The notes under the pieces: model-generated
Database searches by the model: none
What the model was told of the DNA's origin: nothing
What the model saw: the letters and a program-made list of their open reading frames with translations, nothing else
Position numbers and translations under genes: made by a program
Origin: a virus
Reading direction: 5' to 3' (one strand)
Length of the DNA: 44,012 bases
IMG/VR virus record: IMGVR_UViG_3300035670_000425
Coordinates: 1-44,012 of that record
Part shown: positions 1 to 7,093 of the stretch, in pieces
How positions within the stretch are numbered: the first letter of the stretch is position 1
Layout of the letters: the number at the start of each line of letters is the position of its first letter

Positions 1-210
1 GAAGTAAACAGGCCCGCCAGAGCGGGCCTGAAGGATCATCTGAGAAGTAAACAGGCCCGCCAGAGCGGGCCTGAAGGATCATCTGAGAAGTAAACAGGCC
101 CGCCAGAGCGGGCCTGAAGGATCATCTGGAAGTAAACAGGCCCGCCAGAGCGGGCCTGAAGGATCATCTGAGAAGTAAACAGGCCCGCCAGAGCGGGCCT
201 GAAGGATCAT
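1..210. repeat. Left part of terminal hairpin repeat array (5 units)
   Basis: Five tandem units start at 1, 44, 87, 129 and 172, with period 43 or 42 depending on one A after 'ctg'. Each unit holds a perfect 9-bp stem (CAGGCCCGC / GCGGGCCTG) with a CAGA loop, plus one GATC site. Read on the minus strand the stem is followed by TTTACTTC, so each unit resembles a weak intrinsic terminator. The minus-strand clamp gene ends just to the right at 278, so the array would stop that transcript. The same units fill the right end of the window, which implies a circular molecule cut inside the array. Confidence 0.95.
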
Positions 211-277
211 GAATCATCGAACCAAATTTCAATCAGGTTAAAAATCAGTAGGATGAATTGAATCACAATAATGATAA

Positions 278-928
278 TCATCCGGAATACACCCAACTTG
301 GCGGCTTGCGAACGATAGTATCGTTTCCAACAAGAGGCATAATTACCCCAGCGAGATCGTCCCGACAAGTAAAGCTAACAAAAGCCACGGAATTAGGCTT
401 ACTTTGAGTGATTTCAACTTTCTCGTCGATCAGGTCGCCGATTGCATAGAATTTTGCTAATTGTTCCGGATGAAATCGTCCGTATCGGTTGACCTCATCA
501 GGGATATCGTTTCCTAATGGGTATACATCAGCAATGCAAGGAAATCTTCCCTGAACAGGGTTAGCCGATTGCGATTCCCCTCTTGCGCTAATTGTGATTA
601 TCTTCTCATCATAGCTTAAAAGCCTTGCGTGATTCGATTTTGTCGCCCCTTTTGCTGATCGTTCGATTAATTCCGAAGGAATTACAAAAGGTTCGAATTC
701 AAACGTAGTCGCTTGAACAAACAACATTGATATCAAACTCATACCATTGGTTGCTGATACGATAACCGATTCGCTTCCGGTTGATCTTACATGCAATCCA
801 GATAAAGCGTATCTAGTTGATGACTTGTCACAAAATTTTGATATCAGCTTCAAAAGCCGGATATCTGGAATCTTGAATACGACGCCATTCGAAACAATTC
901 CGGAATCGGCTACGTGTAATTCACTCAT
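278..928 (-). CDS. DNA polymerase III beta sliding clamp-like protein (short, about two domains)
   Basis: The 216-residue product resembles bacterial DnaN. An N-terminal stretch has the TRYALSG and ATNG pattern matching the clamp signatures TLPILSG and ATDG. A GRFPCIADVYP segment matches the clamp G-FPD---L-P linker. The C-terminal AGVIMPL matches the terminal VIMPM of clamps. DnaN has three domains in about 366 residues; this protein is large enough for only about two, the size of PCNA-type subunits. It would tether a polymerase or other clamp-binding enzymes to DNA. Start ATG at 928 follows AAGGGA with good spacing. It lies 27 bp downstream of the 956-1243 gene, likely one transcript, and runs into the hairpin array. 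Assignment rests on motif recognition only. Confidence 0.7.
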   Translation of the reverse strand: MSELHVADSGIVSNGVVFKIPDIRLLKLISKFCDKSSTRYALSGLHVRSTGSESVIVSATNGMSLISMLFVQATTFEFEPFVIPSELIERSAKGATKSNHARLLSYDEKIITISARGESQSANPVQGRFPCIADVYPLGNDIPDEVNRYGRFHPEQLAKFYAIGDLIDEKVEITQSKPNSVAFVSFTCRDDLAGVIMPLVGNDTIVRKPPSWVYSG

Positions 929-955
929 GATTATTTTCCCTTGCTAGTTGGTTGG

Positions 956-1243
956 TTAATTGTTGGTTGGTTGGTTGGTTGGTTGGTTGGAATCATCATC
1001 AGCATAATGACTTGCAATCTCTTGCCAGTTGATTTCAACGTACGCCGATGTCAAAAGGTCAAGCCAAAACCCTTCTAAGCCTTGCTCATAAGGGTCCAAT
1101 TCTTGGCATAAGAATTCAACGATCTGCCCTTGCCTTGCGTGGCTTCTTTCCAGTGCCTTGACAAGATATTCATCTTCCTGAATCCATGTGAACGCAAGCC
1201 AAGTTTCGTAATTGGTCCATCCGTTGTAATTCTCTTTGCTCAT
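956..1243 (-). CDS. Small WTNYETW-family phage protein
   Basis: The 95-residue product begins with a GWTNYETWLAFTWIQ motif typical of a small phage and plasmid protein family (DUF7249-like, from memory) that starts NWxNYETWLvxLW. The function of that family is unknown to me. Start ATG at 1243 is preceded by GGAAAG at good spacing. The C-terminus (NQPTNQPTNN) is encoded by a TTGG tetranucleotide repeat, so its length and frame could vary by slippage. It is upstream of the clamp-like gene and probably co-transcribed. A CAGTGGA-N5-TCCACTG inverted repeat at 1274-1292 sits in its upstream region and could be an operator. Confidence 0.7.
   Translation of the reverse strand: MSKENYNGWTNYETWLAFTWIQEDEYLVKALERSHARQGQIVEFLCQELDPYEQGLEGFWLDLLTSAYVEINWQEIASHYADDDSNQPTNQPTNN
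963..990. repeat. (TTGG)7 tetranucleotide microsatellite
   Basis: Seven uninterrupted TTGG units lie at the 3' end of the 956-1243 gene, with two further TTGG units at about 947-955. The unit length is not a multiple of three, so replication slippage would change the reading frame of the last residues and the position of the stop. Confidence 0.9.
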
Positions 1244-1380
1244 GACTTTCTTTCCTTTCTGTTGACTAGTTTCCAGTGGAACGGCTCCACTGTCACAAGT
1301 AATATACGCTGATTTTCAAGGTTTTGACCAACATTTATTTTCTTACTGCCCAAGAGTTTAGGTGCGTTTTTACGCACGAC

Positions 1381-1831
1381 TCCGAGGCCCGATCCACGTT
1401 GGCGAAAATCCATCTGTGGCAGTGTGTCACTGTGTCAGTGTGTCCCGATATCCTGCCTCACAGGCAGGTGGTCGTAAATCTGTAAGTGACAGTGTGTCAA
1501 TATGTTAAAGTGGCAGCGTGTGGCAGGGTGGCAGAGATGTGGCAGGGATTGACAGATTTTGAGGTGATTCTGAGCCAGTCTGGCGGGTCAACGACCCGCC
1601 GAAGACTGAGACTGATGAAGCTCATCTGGGTGAGCATGGGAGACCGTAACGAGGACGTTCTGGCGATGAACCAAAATATAACTGGTTGGTTATGCGTAAC
1701 TAAAGATTTTGGACTGGTCAATGATAATCCGATCTTACACGATTGGTCTAAAATGGCTGAAAAATGAGGGCGAAACCGGCGCGACTGGGGAGGGATAACC
1801 TGTTATTTTTTTGATTCAGTGGCAGTGTGTC
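1381..1831. other. Gene-free repeat and hairpin region, candidate replication origin
   Basis: Between the gene start at 1243 and the stop at 2036 I see no convincing gene. The 9-mer CAGTGTGTC occurs four times in direct orientation (1420, 1436, 1490, 1823), with related GTGGCAG/GTGTGGCAG words at 1510-1555. Two strong hairpins are present: CCTGCCT-CAC-AGGCAGG at 1452-1468 and GGCGGGTC-AAC-GACCCGCC at 1582-1600. Iteron-like repeats plus hairpins next to a clamp gene fit an origin of replication or partition site, but this is inference. The 93-codon frame at 1486-1767 has no ribosome site and a repetitive composition. Confidence 0.4.
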
Positions 1832-1940
1832 CATTACTCCCCCCACCCCTGATCTTCGATCAACCATCGCTCACAAAATTACACTAACTCTATACACCAC
1901 TTATACTTATGCACTGTAAGCACTTGCGCATGTCTATGGA

Positions 1941-1970
1941 CAAACAAAATCGCCCTCCGACCTGGAGGGC
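1941..1970 (-). terminator. Intrinsic terminator of the 2.0-2.8 kb genes
   Basis: On the minus strand a perfect 7-bp stem GCCCTCC-AGGTC-GGAGGGC (1970 to 1952) is followed by GATTTTGTTT. It lies 66 bp after the stop of the 2036-2257 gene. Confidence 0.75.
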
Positions 1971-2035
1971 TTAAAGGATTAATTAGGCGTTATTATTGCT
2001 TACTTAAGCACACCGATTAGTGTTACCTCAAGATC

Positions 2036-2257
2036 TCATTCTTCGGTGTTTCGATTAATAATCGAAAAGATTTTGTCGGCATAGGTTTGCTCAGGTTGCG
2101 TACCATCTGCTTCAGGCCCCTCGGCCTTCAGATCTTTGATCTTCTGGCCGATTGCACTGGCAAGCTCATAGGTATTCTTATAAGCCCCTGACAGCGACTT
2201 GTTAGGTATTTTGTTCAGAGCTTTCTCGGCTTCGATCAATAATTCGACGGTCGTCAT
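2036..2257 (-). CDS. Small hypothetical protein (73 aa)
   Basis: I do not recognise this protein. It is predicted mainly helical and charged (KALNKIPNKSLSGAY, IGQKIKDLKAE), with an acidic linker EGPEADGTQPEQ before a short C-terminal helix. Start ATG at 2257 follows a GAGAGGCAGACC stretch that provides a Shine-Dalgarno. It begins 10 bp after the end of the 2268-2768 gene, so the two are one transcript, closed by the terminator at 1952-1970. No membrane segment or cysteine is present. Confidence 0.65.
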   Translation of the reverse strand: MTTVELLIEAEKALNKIPNKSLSGAYKNTYELASAIGQKIKDLKAEGPEADGTQPEQTYADKIFSIINRNTEE

Positions 2258-2267
2258 GGTCTGCCTC

Positions 2268-2768
2268 TCAATCGTACTGCTTTTCGGTGTAAAACTTGAG
2301 ATTTACAATCGTGTTAAGCCTGTCATCAACCGGCTGACCAGACCGACAATCCCATGACCAGTTCATGTCAGTGTCAACTTCGCCCCAGTAATCGCTGGCA
2401 TCTTCAATAAATTCCAAGGCATGTTCAAAGTCAGAAACATCAAAATCCTCGAAATCCACTTCAAGCCCTGTCGGGTAGCCATGACTGACGAGCCAATAAG
2501 ACTTGATTTCGTTCTGCTCCATCCACTCCAGCAAGTCACACTGGCTTGAGACCACCTCAGTGATCTCAAGACTACCACTATCAAGATCGGCTTGATATCC
2601 GCTCAGGTCAGCACCTGCTGCTGCCTGATTATCCCAGTCTCTCAGATCACCGATCGACTTGAGTGCTGGATCTGCTGGATCATAAGCCCATCGGCTGGCG
2701 ATCTTATCGCCAACCAGCAGCAGAAGGTCTGTTGAGTTATTCGACTTGGCAATTGCTAACTGATGCAT
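2268..2768 (-). CDS. Acidic hypothetical protein (166 aa)
   Basis: Unrecognised soluble protein with a strongly acidic, aromatic-rich second half (EVDFEDFDVSDFEHALEFIE, then DYWGEVDTDMNWSWD). The net negative charge resembles phage DNA-mimic or inhibitor proteins, but no family match is claimed. Start ATG at 2768 follows AGGAGC (minus strand AGGATAGGAGCAAGAATT) at suitable spacing. It is the first gene behind the promoter at 2847-2875, whose -35 is embedded in the TTGACATGTCAA palindrome, so it belongs to the same regulon as the early and replication operons. It is followed closely by the 73-residue gene. Confidence 0.7.
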   Translation of the reverse strand: MHQLAIAKSNNSTDLLLLVGDKIASRWAYDPADPALKSIGDLRDWDNQAAAGADLSGYQADLDSGSLEITEVVSSQCDLLEWMEQNEIKSYWLVSHGYPTGLEVDFEDFDVSDFEHALEFIEDASDYWGEVDTDMNWSWDCRSGQPVDDRLNTIVNLKFYTEKQYD

Positions 2769-2846
2769 AATTCTTGCTCCTATCCTGAAGATGTTATGAG
2801 ATTAACTTGTCGCCTTATATAGGTCAATGTTTTCCCCGACATCAGT

Positions 2847-2877
2847 ACTATATATAATCTGTGTTGACATGTCAACA
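2847..2877 (-). promoter_or_regulatory. Minus-strand promoter with operator palindrome TGTTGACATGTCAACA
   Basis: The perfect 16-bp palindrome TGTTGACATGTCAACA occupies 2862-2877. On the minus strand its TTGACA (2875-2870) is a consensus -35, followed after 17 bp by TATAGT (2852-2847). It reads into the 2268-2768 gene. The same palindrome core recurs at 3416, 10739 and 14245. Confidence 0.75.
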
Positions 2878-2883
2878 ACTTTA

Positions 2884-3156
2884 CTAATTATTTAATTTTA
2901 TTTTTTTAGCCGACCTGCCTGAAACCACATCTACGTCAGGCCCGCTGGCCTGACTCCGATTCTCAGGAACCATCGACAGGATGTCTTCCACGACAGGATG
3001 TCCTTCAATGAGTATCCCTATCTTTTCGAGATCCCATACACCTAAAAATACCACTGTATTGACGATGTGCCTTCGGCACGAGTCGTGACTCTTCGCATTA
3101 TGTTTATCTTGAATTTTGACTTTAGAACATTCCATATATGTTACGACTTTCAACAT
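2884..3156 (-). CDS. Doubtful small ORF (90 aa) in the 2.9-3.5 kb control region
   Basis: An open frame from ATG at 3156 with a weak GAGAAG ribosome site. The product has scattered His/Cys/Lys early and a hydrophobic middle (VVFLGVWDLEKIGILI), and I do not recognise it. It sits between two copies of the operator palindrome (2862 and 3416), where a phage regulator would often be encoded, but I see no helix-turn-helix. Its stop is immediately next to the minus promoter at 2877. It could be a genuine small regulator or chance. Confidence 0.35.
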   Translation of the reverse strand: MLKVVTYMECSKVKIQDKHNAKSHDSCRRHIVNTVVFLGVWDLEKIGILIEGHPVVEDILSMVPENRSQASGPDVDVVSGRSAKKIKLNN

Positions 3157-3415
3157 TTCATAACTTCTCAGTCAATTTGTAATCTGGACTATTCTTAATT
3201 TCTCTTCTATCTATCTCTTGATTTAATAAAAATTTTGTTGCAAACAGGAAATTCATAATTAGTAGGTTTGCAAACCATGACGCTTACCCTATATGGAGAC
3301 ACCAAAACAGACAACATGACATGTATAAGCATGCAACTTTTTGTCAAAAACAAGCATAATCCACATCTTTAACCGACAACCAGACCATAATCCAAACTTT
3401 CCCATCAAATCAACA
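3157..3415. other. AT-rich control region with palindrome GGTTTGCAAACC
   Basis: About 345 bp without a credible gene separates the doubtful minus ORF from the plus operon starting at 3503. It contains the perfect 12-bp palindrome GGTTTGCAAACC (3265-3276), with a second TTGCAAAC at 3239 in direct orientation, and then the promoter at 3416. The palindrome and half-site look like a protein-binding site distinct from the TTGACATGTCAA operator. Confidence 0.5.
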
Positions 3416-3444
3416 TTGACATGTCAACATTAAGATGATAAATT
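3416..3444 (+). promoter_or_regulatory. Early promoter with operator TTGACATGTCAA
   Basis: TTGACATGTCAA is at 3416-3427. Its first half is a consensus -35, followed after 17 bp by TAAATT (3439-3444). The start of the first gene of the early operon is at 3503. The -35, spacing and -10 are the same as in the replication promoter at 14245. Confidence 0.75.
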
Positions 3445-3502
3445 CCTGTCGTTGTGAAACCGTGACACCACCTTTCAAGAAATGTAAAAGGAAAGTTTAC
3501 CA

Positions 3503-4300
3503 GTGAGCTATCAACCTCGACCCATCACATATAACACCAACCTTTCCGACAAACTGGAAACGCTCAAGAATGAGTGCCAAGCAATTGGCCCAGATTGGGA
3601 GTTCGACAAAACAGATCCTGAGACAGGCATCCATTGCTTCGCAATTGGCTACGGTATCGCCATAGCAGACTGGAGGACCATTTGGAGAAAAGTGGGATGG
3701 AAGGCTGTTAAAGACCACTACCCTTTATGCATATCAAAATCAAAAGTTGACCACACGACAAAGGATTACATCAACAAAAACATTCAGAACCTGTCAAGGT
3801 TCCACAAAAGCATGGTGAAAACAGCGGAATTGATTGCTGACATGACACATGAGTCTATTCACGCTGAGTCTGAACAGAAGAAAGCCCAACAGGAGCTTCG
3901 CAAAGCAGACAAAGAGGAAATCGAACGCCTAAAACTCGAACCTACTCCTGATGTTATCACCATTTCCGTTAGAAAGTTCCTTCAGGATAACCATTTGCAA
4001 TATCACAGGAAGATGTATCGGGATACCACAAGGCGATGCGGAGGAGGCGTCATATACGCCAACATCTTTCTCCCTCATTTTTACGGACACAGGATATTCG
4101 TGTTCTTAAGAGAACTTACTGACAAAGAAAAGTGGATGATCGAAAAGGGGAAACAAAAGAACCCTCGCATTATATCAGTTGTCATCCCAATCACTCTTTA
4201 CGACTCTGCATCCCTTAAACAAATCGCAGTCCTCGTTAAAGAAGAAATTACAAAGTTTGAGCCGGCAGTAAATTCCAAGCCAACACAGCAAGTTTCTTAG
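3503..4300 (+). CDS. First gene of early operon, hypothetical (265 aa)
   Basis: Unrecognised protein. The N-terminal 80 residues contain aromatic motifs (GPDWEFDKTD, ADWRTIWRKVGWKAV). The middle is a charged helical, probably coiled-coil stretch rich in E, K and Q (residues about 105-145, HAESEQKKAQQELRKADKEE). The C-terminal 110 residues are basic with a mixed alpha/beta pattern. The start is GTG at 3503, preceded by AAAAGGAAA; no nearer ATG fits a ribosome site. It is the largest and first product of the operon behind the operator-controlled promoter, so it would be made early or on derepression. No catalytic motif is visible. Confidence 0.75.
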   Translation: MSYQPRPITYNTNLSDKLETLKNECQAIGPDWEFDKTDPETGIHCFAIGYGIAIADWRTIWRKVGWKAVKDHYPLCISKSKVDHTTKDYINKNIQNLSRFHKSMVKTAELIADMTHESIHAESEQKKAQQELRKADKEEIERLKLEPTPDVITISVRKFLQDNHLQYHRKMYRDTTRRCGGGVIYANIFLPHFYGHRIFVFLRELTDKEKWMIEKGKQKNPRIISVVIPITLYDSASLKQIAVLVKEEITKFEPAVNSKPTQQVS

Positions 4301-4322
4301 AAACCCCACAGGAGACCAACTC

Positions 4323-4577
4323 ATGACTCAGCATGAAGCCGAAACAGCCAAAGCTATCCTCGACTCATTCGACATCCAATCCTCAGTCCACTGCTGCATC
4401 ACGGGTGAAGACTGGTATATCCATGTCAATGACAAACTCAAAGACAAAACAGTCCGCTTCGATATCTACGACTTCTGGACAGTCAGACAATCCCTCATCG
4501 AAGCTATGCCAGAAAAGATCCAAGCCAAACGTCCTCGACTGTCCATCATGAGACTCATCAAACCATCAACCAACTGA
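4323..4577 (+). CDS. Early hypothetical protein (84 aa)
   Basis: Unrecognised small protein. ATG at 4323 follows CAGGAG with correct spacing. The sequence (SSVHCCITGEDWYIHVNDKL, then YDFWTVRQSLIEAM) suggests a small alpha/beta fold with a basic C-terminal tail. It lies 22 bp after the 265-residue gene and 10 bp before the next one, in the same transcript. Paired cysteines at about residues 21-22 are its only notable residues. Confidence 0.7.
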   Translation: MTQHEAETAKAILDSFDIQSSVHCCITGEDWYIHVNDKLKDKTVRFDIYDFWTVRQSLIEAMPEKIQAKRPRLSIMRLIKPSTN

Positions 4578-4587
4578 GGACATATTC

Positions 4588-4884
4588 ATGATCACACCGA
4601 AAGAAAGATTCGAGCGAGACAAAACCATCCGCAAACACCAACTGGACAAACTCGACATCATCCAGTCCGACAGAAAGATCAAAGAGTTCCAAGAACTCGG
4701 CTGGTCAATCCATGTCGAAACCATTGTTCCATTCAAATCCTTTAGAGCCGATCTCAAAACACCCTCAGGTGTCTTTCATTCATCCACCTCATCAACCCGA
4801 ACCGATGCCATCGAATTGGCATTCCAGACCATCCTTACAACATTACAACAACAAGCCGATATGGCAACAGGTAAGAAATCATGA
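4588..4884 (+). CDS. Early hypothetical protein (98 aa)
   Basis: Unrecognised. ATG at 4588 follows GAGGACATATTC. The N-terminal 35 residues form a charged helix (PKERFERDKTIRKHQLDKLD). A beta-type section follows (WSIHVETIVPFKSFRADL), then a serine/threonine stretch and a C-terminal helix. Its stop overlaps the start of the next gene by ATGA, which indicates translational coupling. No domain or catalytic residues can be proposed. Confidence 0.7.
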   Translation: MITPKERFERDKTIRKHQLDKLDIIQSDRKIKEFQELGWSIHVETIVPFKSFRADLKTPSGVFHSSTSSTRTDAIELAFQTILTTLQQQADMATGKKS

Positions 4885-5339
4885 AAACAAGGGGTTCAAC
4901 CAGCCAAAAAACAAAACGACAACCTTCCAAGGTCAAATCTATCGACCAAACCTCGTCGCATGACAAAACAGGGGGTTCTTCCAGTCGTCCAGACGCTCAA
5001 ATCGGCTCCAACGGAGTTTCAATGAATGCCTTCGGCCAAATAACGGAAGAACAAAGGCAGGCAGGTCTCGAAAAAGCCCGTCAATCCCGTGAGAACCGCA
5101 AATCATGGCTAAGATCCTGCACAAAGACATACGAAGTCCTCGAAGCCAGGCATCCCAACCATGCCAACAAGATCAAACAATTAGAATCAGGTAGCCTAAA
5201 AGCTGCTATCAAACTCAAGTGCCTCGGTTGCACTCTGGGTCACATGGAAGAAATTAAGAACTGCTCAGTTGTCTCCTGTCCATTGTGGCCTGTCAGGCAC
5301 TGGAAGAACACCGAAGGGGTTACAGATGACCAATCTTAA
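4881..5339 (+). CDS. Early protein with four-cysteine C-terminal zinc-type motif (152 aa)
   Basis: The first 70 residues are low-complexity and rich in S, K, T and N (probably disordered). A basic helical part (EEQRQAGLEKARQSRENRKS) follows. The C-terminus carries CLGC-x10-C-x4-C followed by PLWPVR (cysteines near residues 114, 117, 128 and 133). A C-x2-C...CPLWPYR motif is frequent in small phage proteins and is likely zinc-binding; its role is unknown to me. It starts at an ATGA overlap with the preceding gene. Its 3' end overlaps the next start at 5326. Confidence 0.7.
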   Translation: MKTRGSTSQKTKRQPSKVKSIDQTSSHDKTGGSSSRPDAQIGSNGVSMNAFGQITEEQRQAGLEKARQSRENRKSWLRSCTKTYEVLEARHPNHANKIKQLESGSLKAAIKLKCLGCTLGHMEEIKNCSVVSCPLWPVRHWKNTEGVTDDQS

Positions 5340-5499
5340 GGACAACGTCAAAACATTCTTGGAATCAGCAAGTCTCAGCACCAAATACATGGTCGATTCT
5401 GCTGTGTCCAATGATTCCAAGGCTGTGAGAGCCAATGCCAGACAGATCATTCTAATGGCCGAGAAATTGATTCAGCAGATAGAGGGGGAGAGGGGATGA
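5326..5499 (+). CDS. Small early protein (57 aa)
   Basis: The frame is open from 5269, but ATG at 5326 has an excellent AAGGGG site five bases upstream, so I choose it. That gives a 57-residue helical protein with regular heptad-like hydrophobics (VKTFLESASLSTKYMVDSAV, then IILMAEKLIQQIEGERG). Its stop overlaps the next start by ATGA. It overlaps the tail of the zinc-motif gene by 14 bp. Function unknown. Confidence 0.6.
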   Translation: MTNLKDNVKTFLESASLSTKYMVDSAVSNDSKAVRANARQIILMAEKLIQQIEGERG

Positions 5500-5738
5500 A
5501 GATCTATAAAGTCACTGCGGTAAGAACTGCTGAGTACTACATTGCAGTCAAGGACAACCAGGTCTCGCTCGTTATAGCAGAGAACAACTTAGAAGATGCG
5601 TTTGATTTAGCTCAGACACGAAGCATAACAATGCGGGAAATGGATGTTTTTGATAAAAGGCTCGACGGGGTTGATATTTACGGACTTGACTTCGATGAGC
5701 TTGATGAAATCCGTGAACAGATGAGGGGTGAGAAATGA
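5496..5738 (+). CDS. Small acidic early protein (80 aa)
   Basis: ATG at 5496 lies directly behind a purine-rich GAGGGGGAGAGGGG site and overlaps the previous stop. The N-terminus has alternating hydrophobics (KIYKVTAVRTAEYYIAV) typical of a beta hairpin. The C-terminal half is acidic (VDIYGLDFDELDEIREQM). I do not recognise it. Its small, acidic character and early position would fit an inhibitor of a host protein, which is conjecture. Confidence 0.65.
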   Translation: MKIYKVTAVRTAEYYIAVKDNQVSLVIAENNLEDAFDLAQTRSITMREMDVFDKRLDGVDIYGLDFDELDEIREQMRGEK

Positions 5739-6157
5739 GTGATGAACAACCAACTTATGACGGAGTGGAATTGGTCGAAGCAATCTTTGCTGTTGAGCAA
5801 GCCATTGAGGCATTGGCTCCATTTGACATCAGTACAAGCCATTTACAACAAACCTTAGTGCAACTTAGATCAATCCAAGACCCTTGGCACGAAGCCAAGC
5901 AAGCAATGCAGCAGCATTTAGAGCTACAAGCGTCGAACAGAGTCAAGGGCGTTGCCCAGTACGCACAGCATCTTGAGCAGGAACTGGCTAACCGCAAACC
6001 ATTATGGATTGTCCTCCCTGCTGACGACAACCTGCATTTCCGGCCTAACGGTGCGATCGATCAATATGTGTTCGTGCAAAAAAAAGCCGCAGAACATCAT
6101 CGACAAAATGCGGCAAGTCCTGACGAGTATCGAGTTCAAGAGGTTTGGGGTAAATGA
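5735..6157 (+). CDS. Early hypothetical protein (140 aa)
   Basis: Starts at ATG 5735 in an ATGA overlap, with GAGGGG upstream. The sequence is helix-rich with many Q, E and A residues (VELVEAIFAVEQAIEAL, then HEAKQAMQQHLELQ), so a coiled-coil or helical bundle over residues 10-95 is likely. A short beta-like stretch follows (PLWIVLPADDNLHF). It is not a family I recognise. The next gene begins two bases after its stop. Confidence 0.65.
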   Translation: MSDEQPTYDGVELVEAIFAVEQAIEALAPFDISTSHLQQTLVQLRSIQDPWHEAKQAMQQHLELQASNRVKGVAQYAQHLEQELANRKPLWIVLPADDNLHFRPNGAIDQYVFVQKKAAEHHRQNAASPDEYRVQEVWGK

Positions 6158-6158
6158 A

Positions 6159-6461
6159 ATGAACATCGAAATCACAGAATCCAAGCTGGCTCAGTTCCAC
6201 AAACTTTTGAAATATTCGGGACTAGAAGCCTCTGTTTCTCCAAAGGATATTAAGTATGTTGCTGAATGCCTTGTTAGGTCCAATATCGTCAACCATTACT
6301 CTGATGACTTAACAGCAGCGTATATGGCAGGCGTAGAGAACGGGAAGCATCGGTCAGAAGTTGAGATTAAGAGATTGCATCAGGAAAATCAGTCTCTGAA
6401 GAATGTTGTGAAGGAACTTATAGGCAATACTCTTAAGTGTGACGAGGATGTGGAATCATGA
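6159..6461 (+). CDS. Early hypothetical protein (100 aa)
   Basis: I start this gene at ATG 6159, two bases after the preceding stop. The frame is open further upstream, but that part only shadows the 5735-6157 gene. The product has an N-terminal section (ESKLAQFHKLLKYSGLEA) and a C-terminal coiled coil (EVEIKRLHQENQSLKNVVKE) with leucine at heptad positions. It ends in an ATGA overlap with the following gene. Function unknown; the coiled coil suggests oligomerisation. Confidence 0.65.
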   Translation: MNIEITESKLAQFHKLLKYSGLEASVSPKDIKYVAECLVRSNIVNHYSDDLTAAYMAGVENGKHRSEVEIKRLHQENQSLKNVVKELIGNTLKCDEDVES

Positions 6462-6697
6462 GTACACTCGAAGAGCAAAACAACACCCTCCGAAAAATCA
6501 TCGGCGAAATCTGGTGGATGGCTCAGAGGTATGCCAATGGCCGAAGCACTTATGCACCCTCTATGTACAACCAGATGATAGACCTCGCCATCAAAAACGG
6601 TGTTAAACTTGAAGCAGACGAGATTTACGCTGAAGACGGCGATTTTGGTAAATGGATTCCAGAGCGTCAGTGTTTTGAAAAGGAAAGGATAAGGTAA
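6458..6697 (+). CDS. Early hypothetical protein (79 aa)
   Basis: ATG at 6458 overlaps the previous stop and follows GAGGATGTGGAATC. The N-terminal EEQNNTLRKIIGEIWWMAQR is an amphipathic helix with a WW pair. A YANGRSTYAPSMYNQ segment follows, then an acidic C-terminus. A similar layout is seen in small phage proteins of unknown role. It is the last gene of the tightly coupled chain; the next gene has its own upstream gap. Confidence 0.65.
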   Translation: MSTLEEQNNTLRKIIGEIWWMAQRYANGRSTYAPSMYNQMIDLAIKNGVKLEADEIYAEDGDFGKWIPERQCFEKERIR

Positions 6698-6715
6698 AAA
6701 TTTCACAAACACCGC

Positions 6716-6744
6716 TTGCGCATTCGCAAGAGACATACTATAGT
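6716..6744 (+). promoter_or_regulatory. Possible promoter for the 6788 gene with short hairpin
   Basis: A CTTGCG-CATT-CGCAAG inverted repeat (6715-6730) lies in the 90-bp gap before the 6788 gene. TTGCGC (6716-6721) and TATAGT (6739-6744) are 17 bp apart and could form a promoter. The -35 is imperfect and lies inside the hairpin. Confidence 0.35.
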
Positions 6745-6787
6745 TTCTCTGTTGTCAGTTGATTAACTTCTAGGAAAGGAAACGATA

Positions 6788-7030
6788 ATGGCCGAGTTTC
6801 AGTTGTTTGATGACACAGAGCAAGGGTACAAAGATTTTGTTCAACTGGTTCACGACAACTTTTTTGAAAAGCGTGACGTTGACAGGGCTATCAAAAGAGC
6901 GATAGAAAATGTCAGATTGTACCTCAAAGACATGGGTCCAAACGATGTTTTCTTTGATGATGCAGAGCATCAGTCCATAGTCTTTTGTAAGTACCTTGCC
7001 AATGAACTCGCTCGAACTTGGAATGTCTAG
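6788..7030 (+). CDS. Early hypothetical protein (80 aa)
   Basis: ATG at 6788 is preceded by AGGAAAGGAAACGATA, a strong ribosome site. The product is acidic and helical (TEQGYKDFVQLVHDNFFE, then RDVDRAIKRAIENVRLYLKD), ending in a helix LANELARTWNV. Unrecognised. It is separated from the preceding operon by 90 bp that may hold its own promoter. It is followed within 34 bp by a strong intrinsic terminator, so it is the last plus-strand gene before the convergent terminase operon. Confidence 0.65.
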   Translation: MAEFQLFDDTEQGYKDFVQLVHDNFFEKRDVDRAIKRAIENVRLYLKDMGPNDVFFDDAEHQSIVFCKYLANELARTWNV

Positions 7031-7063
7031 GATCTGTAAGAAAAACAACCCAATATTCCTTAC

Positions 7064-7093
7064 GCCCCGAAGTCTCTTCGGGGCTATTTTATT
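7064..7093 (+). terminator. Intrinsic terminator of the early operon
   Basis: A perfect 9-bp stem GCCCCGAAG-TCT-CTTCGGGGC (7064-7084) is followed by TATTTTATT. It lies between the convergent early operon and the HNH gene whose stop is at 7092, and probably acts for both directions. Confidence 0.9.

Noticed and set aside
1-210. Array considered as a CRISPR
   Set aside because: The units are contiguous with no variable spacers between them, and no cas genes are present.
1486-1767. 93-codon plus-strand ORF
   Set aside because: Repetitive GTGTGGCAG composition, no ribosome site, and hairpins inside; better explained as part of an origin-like region.
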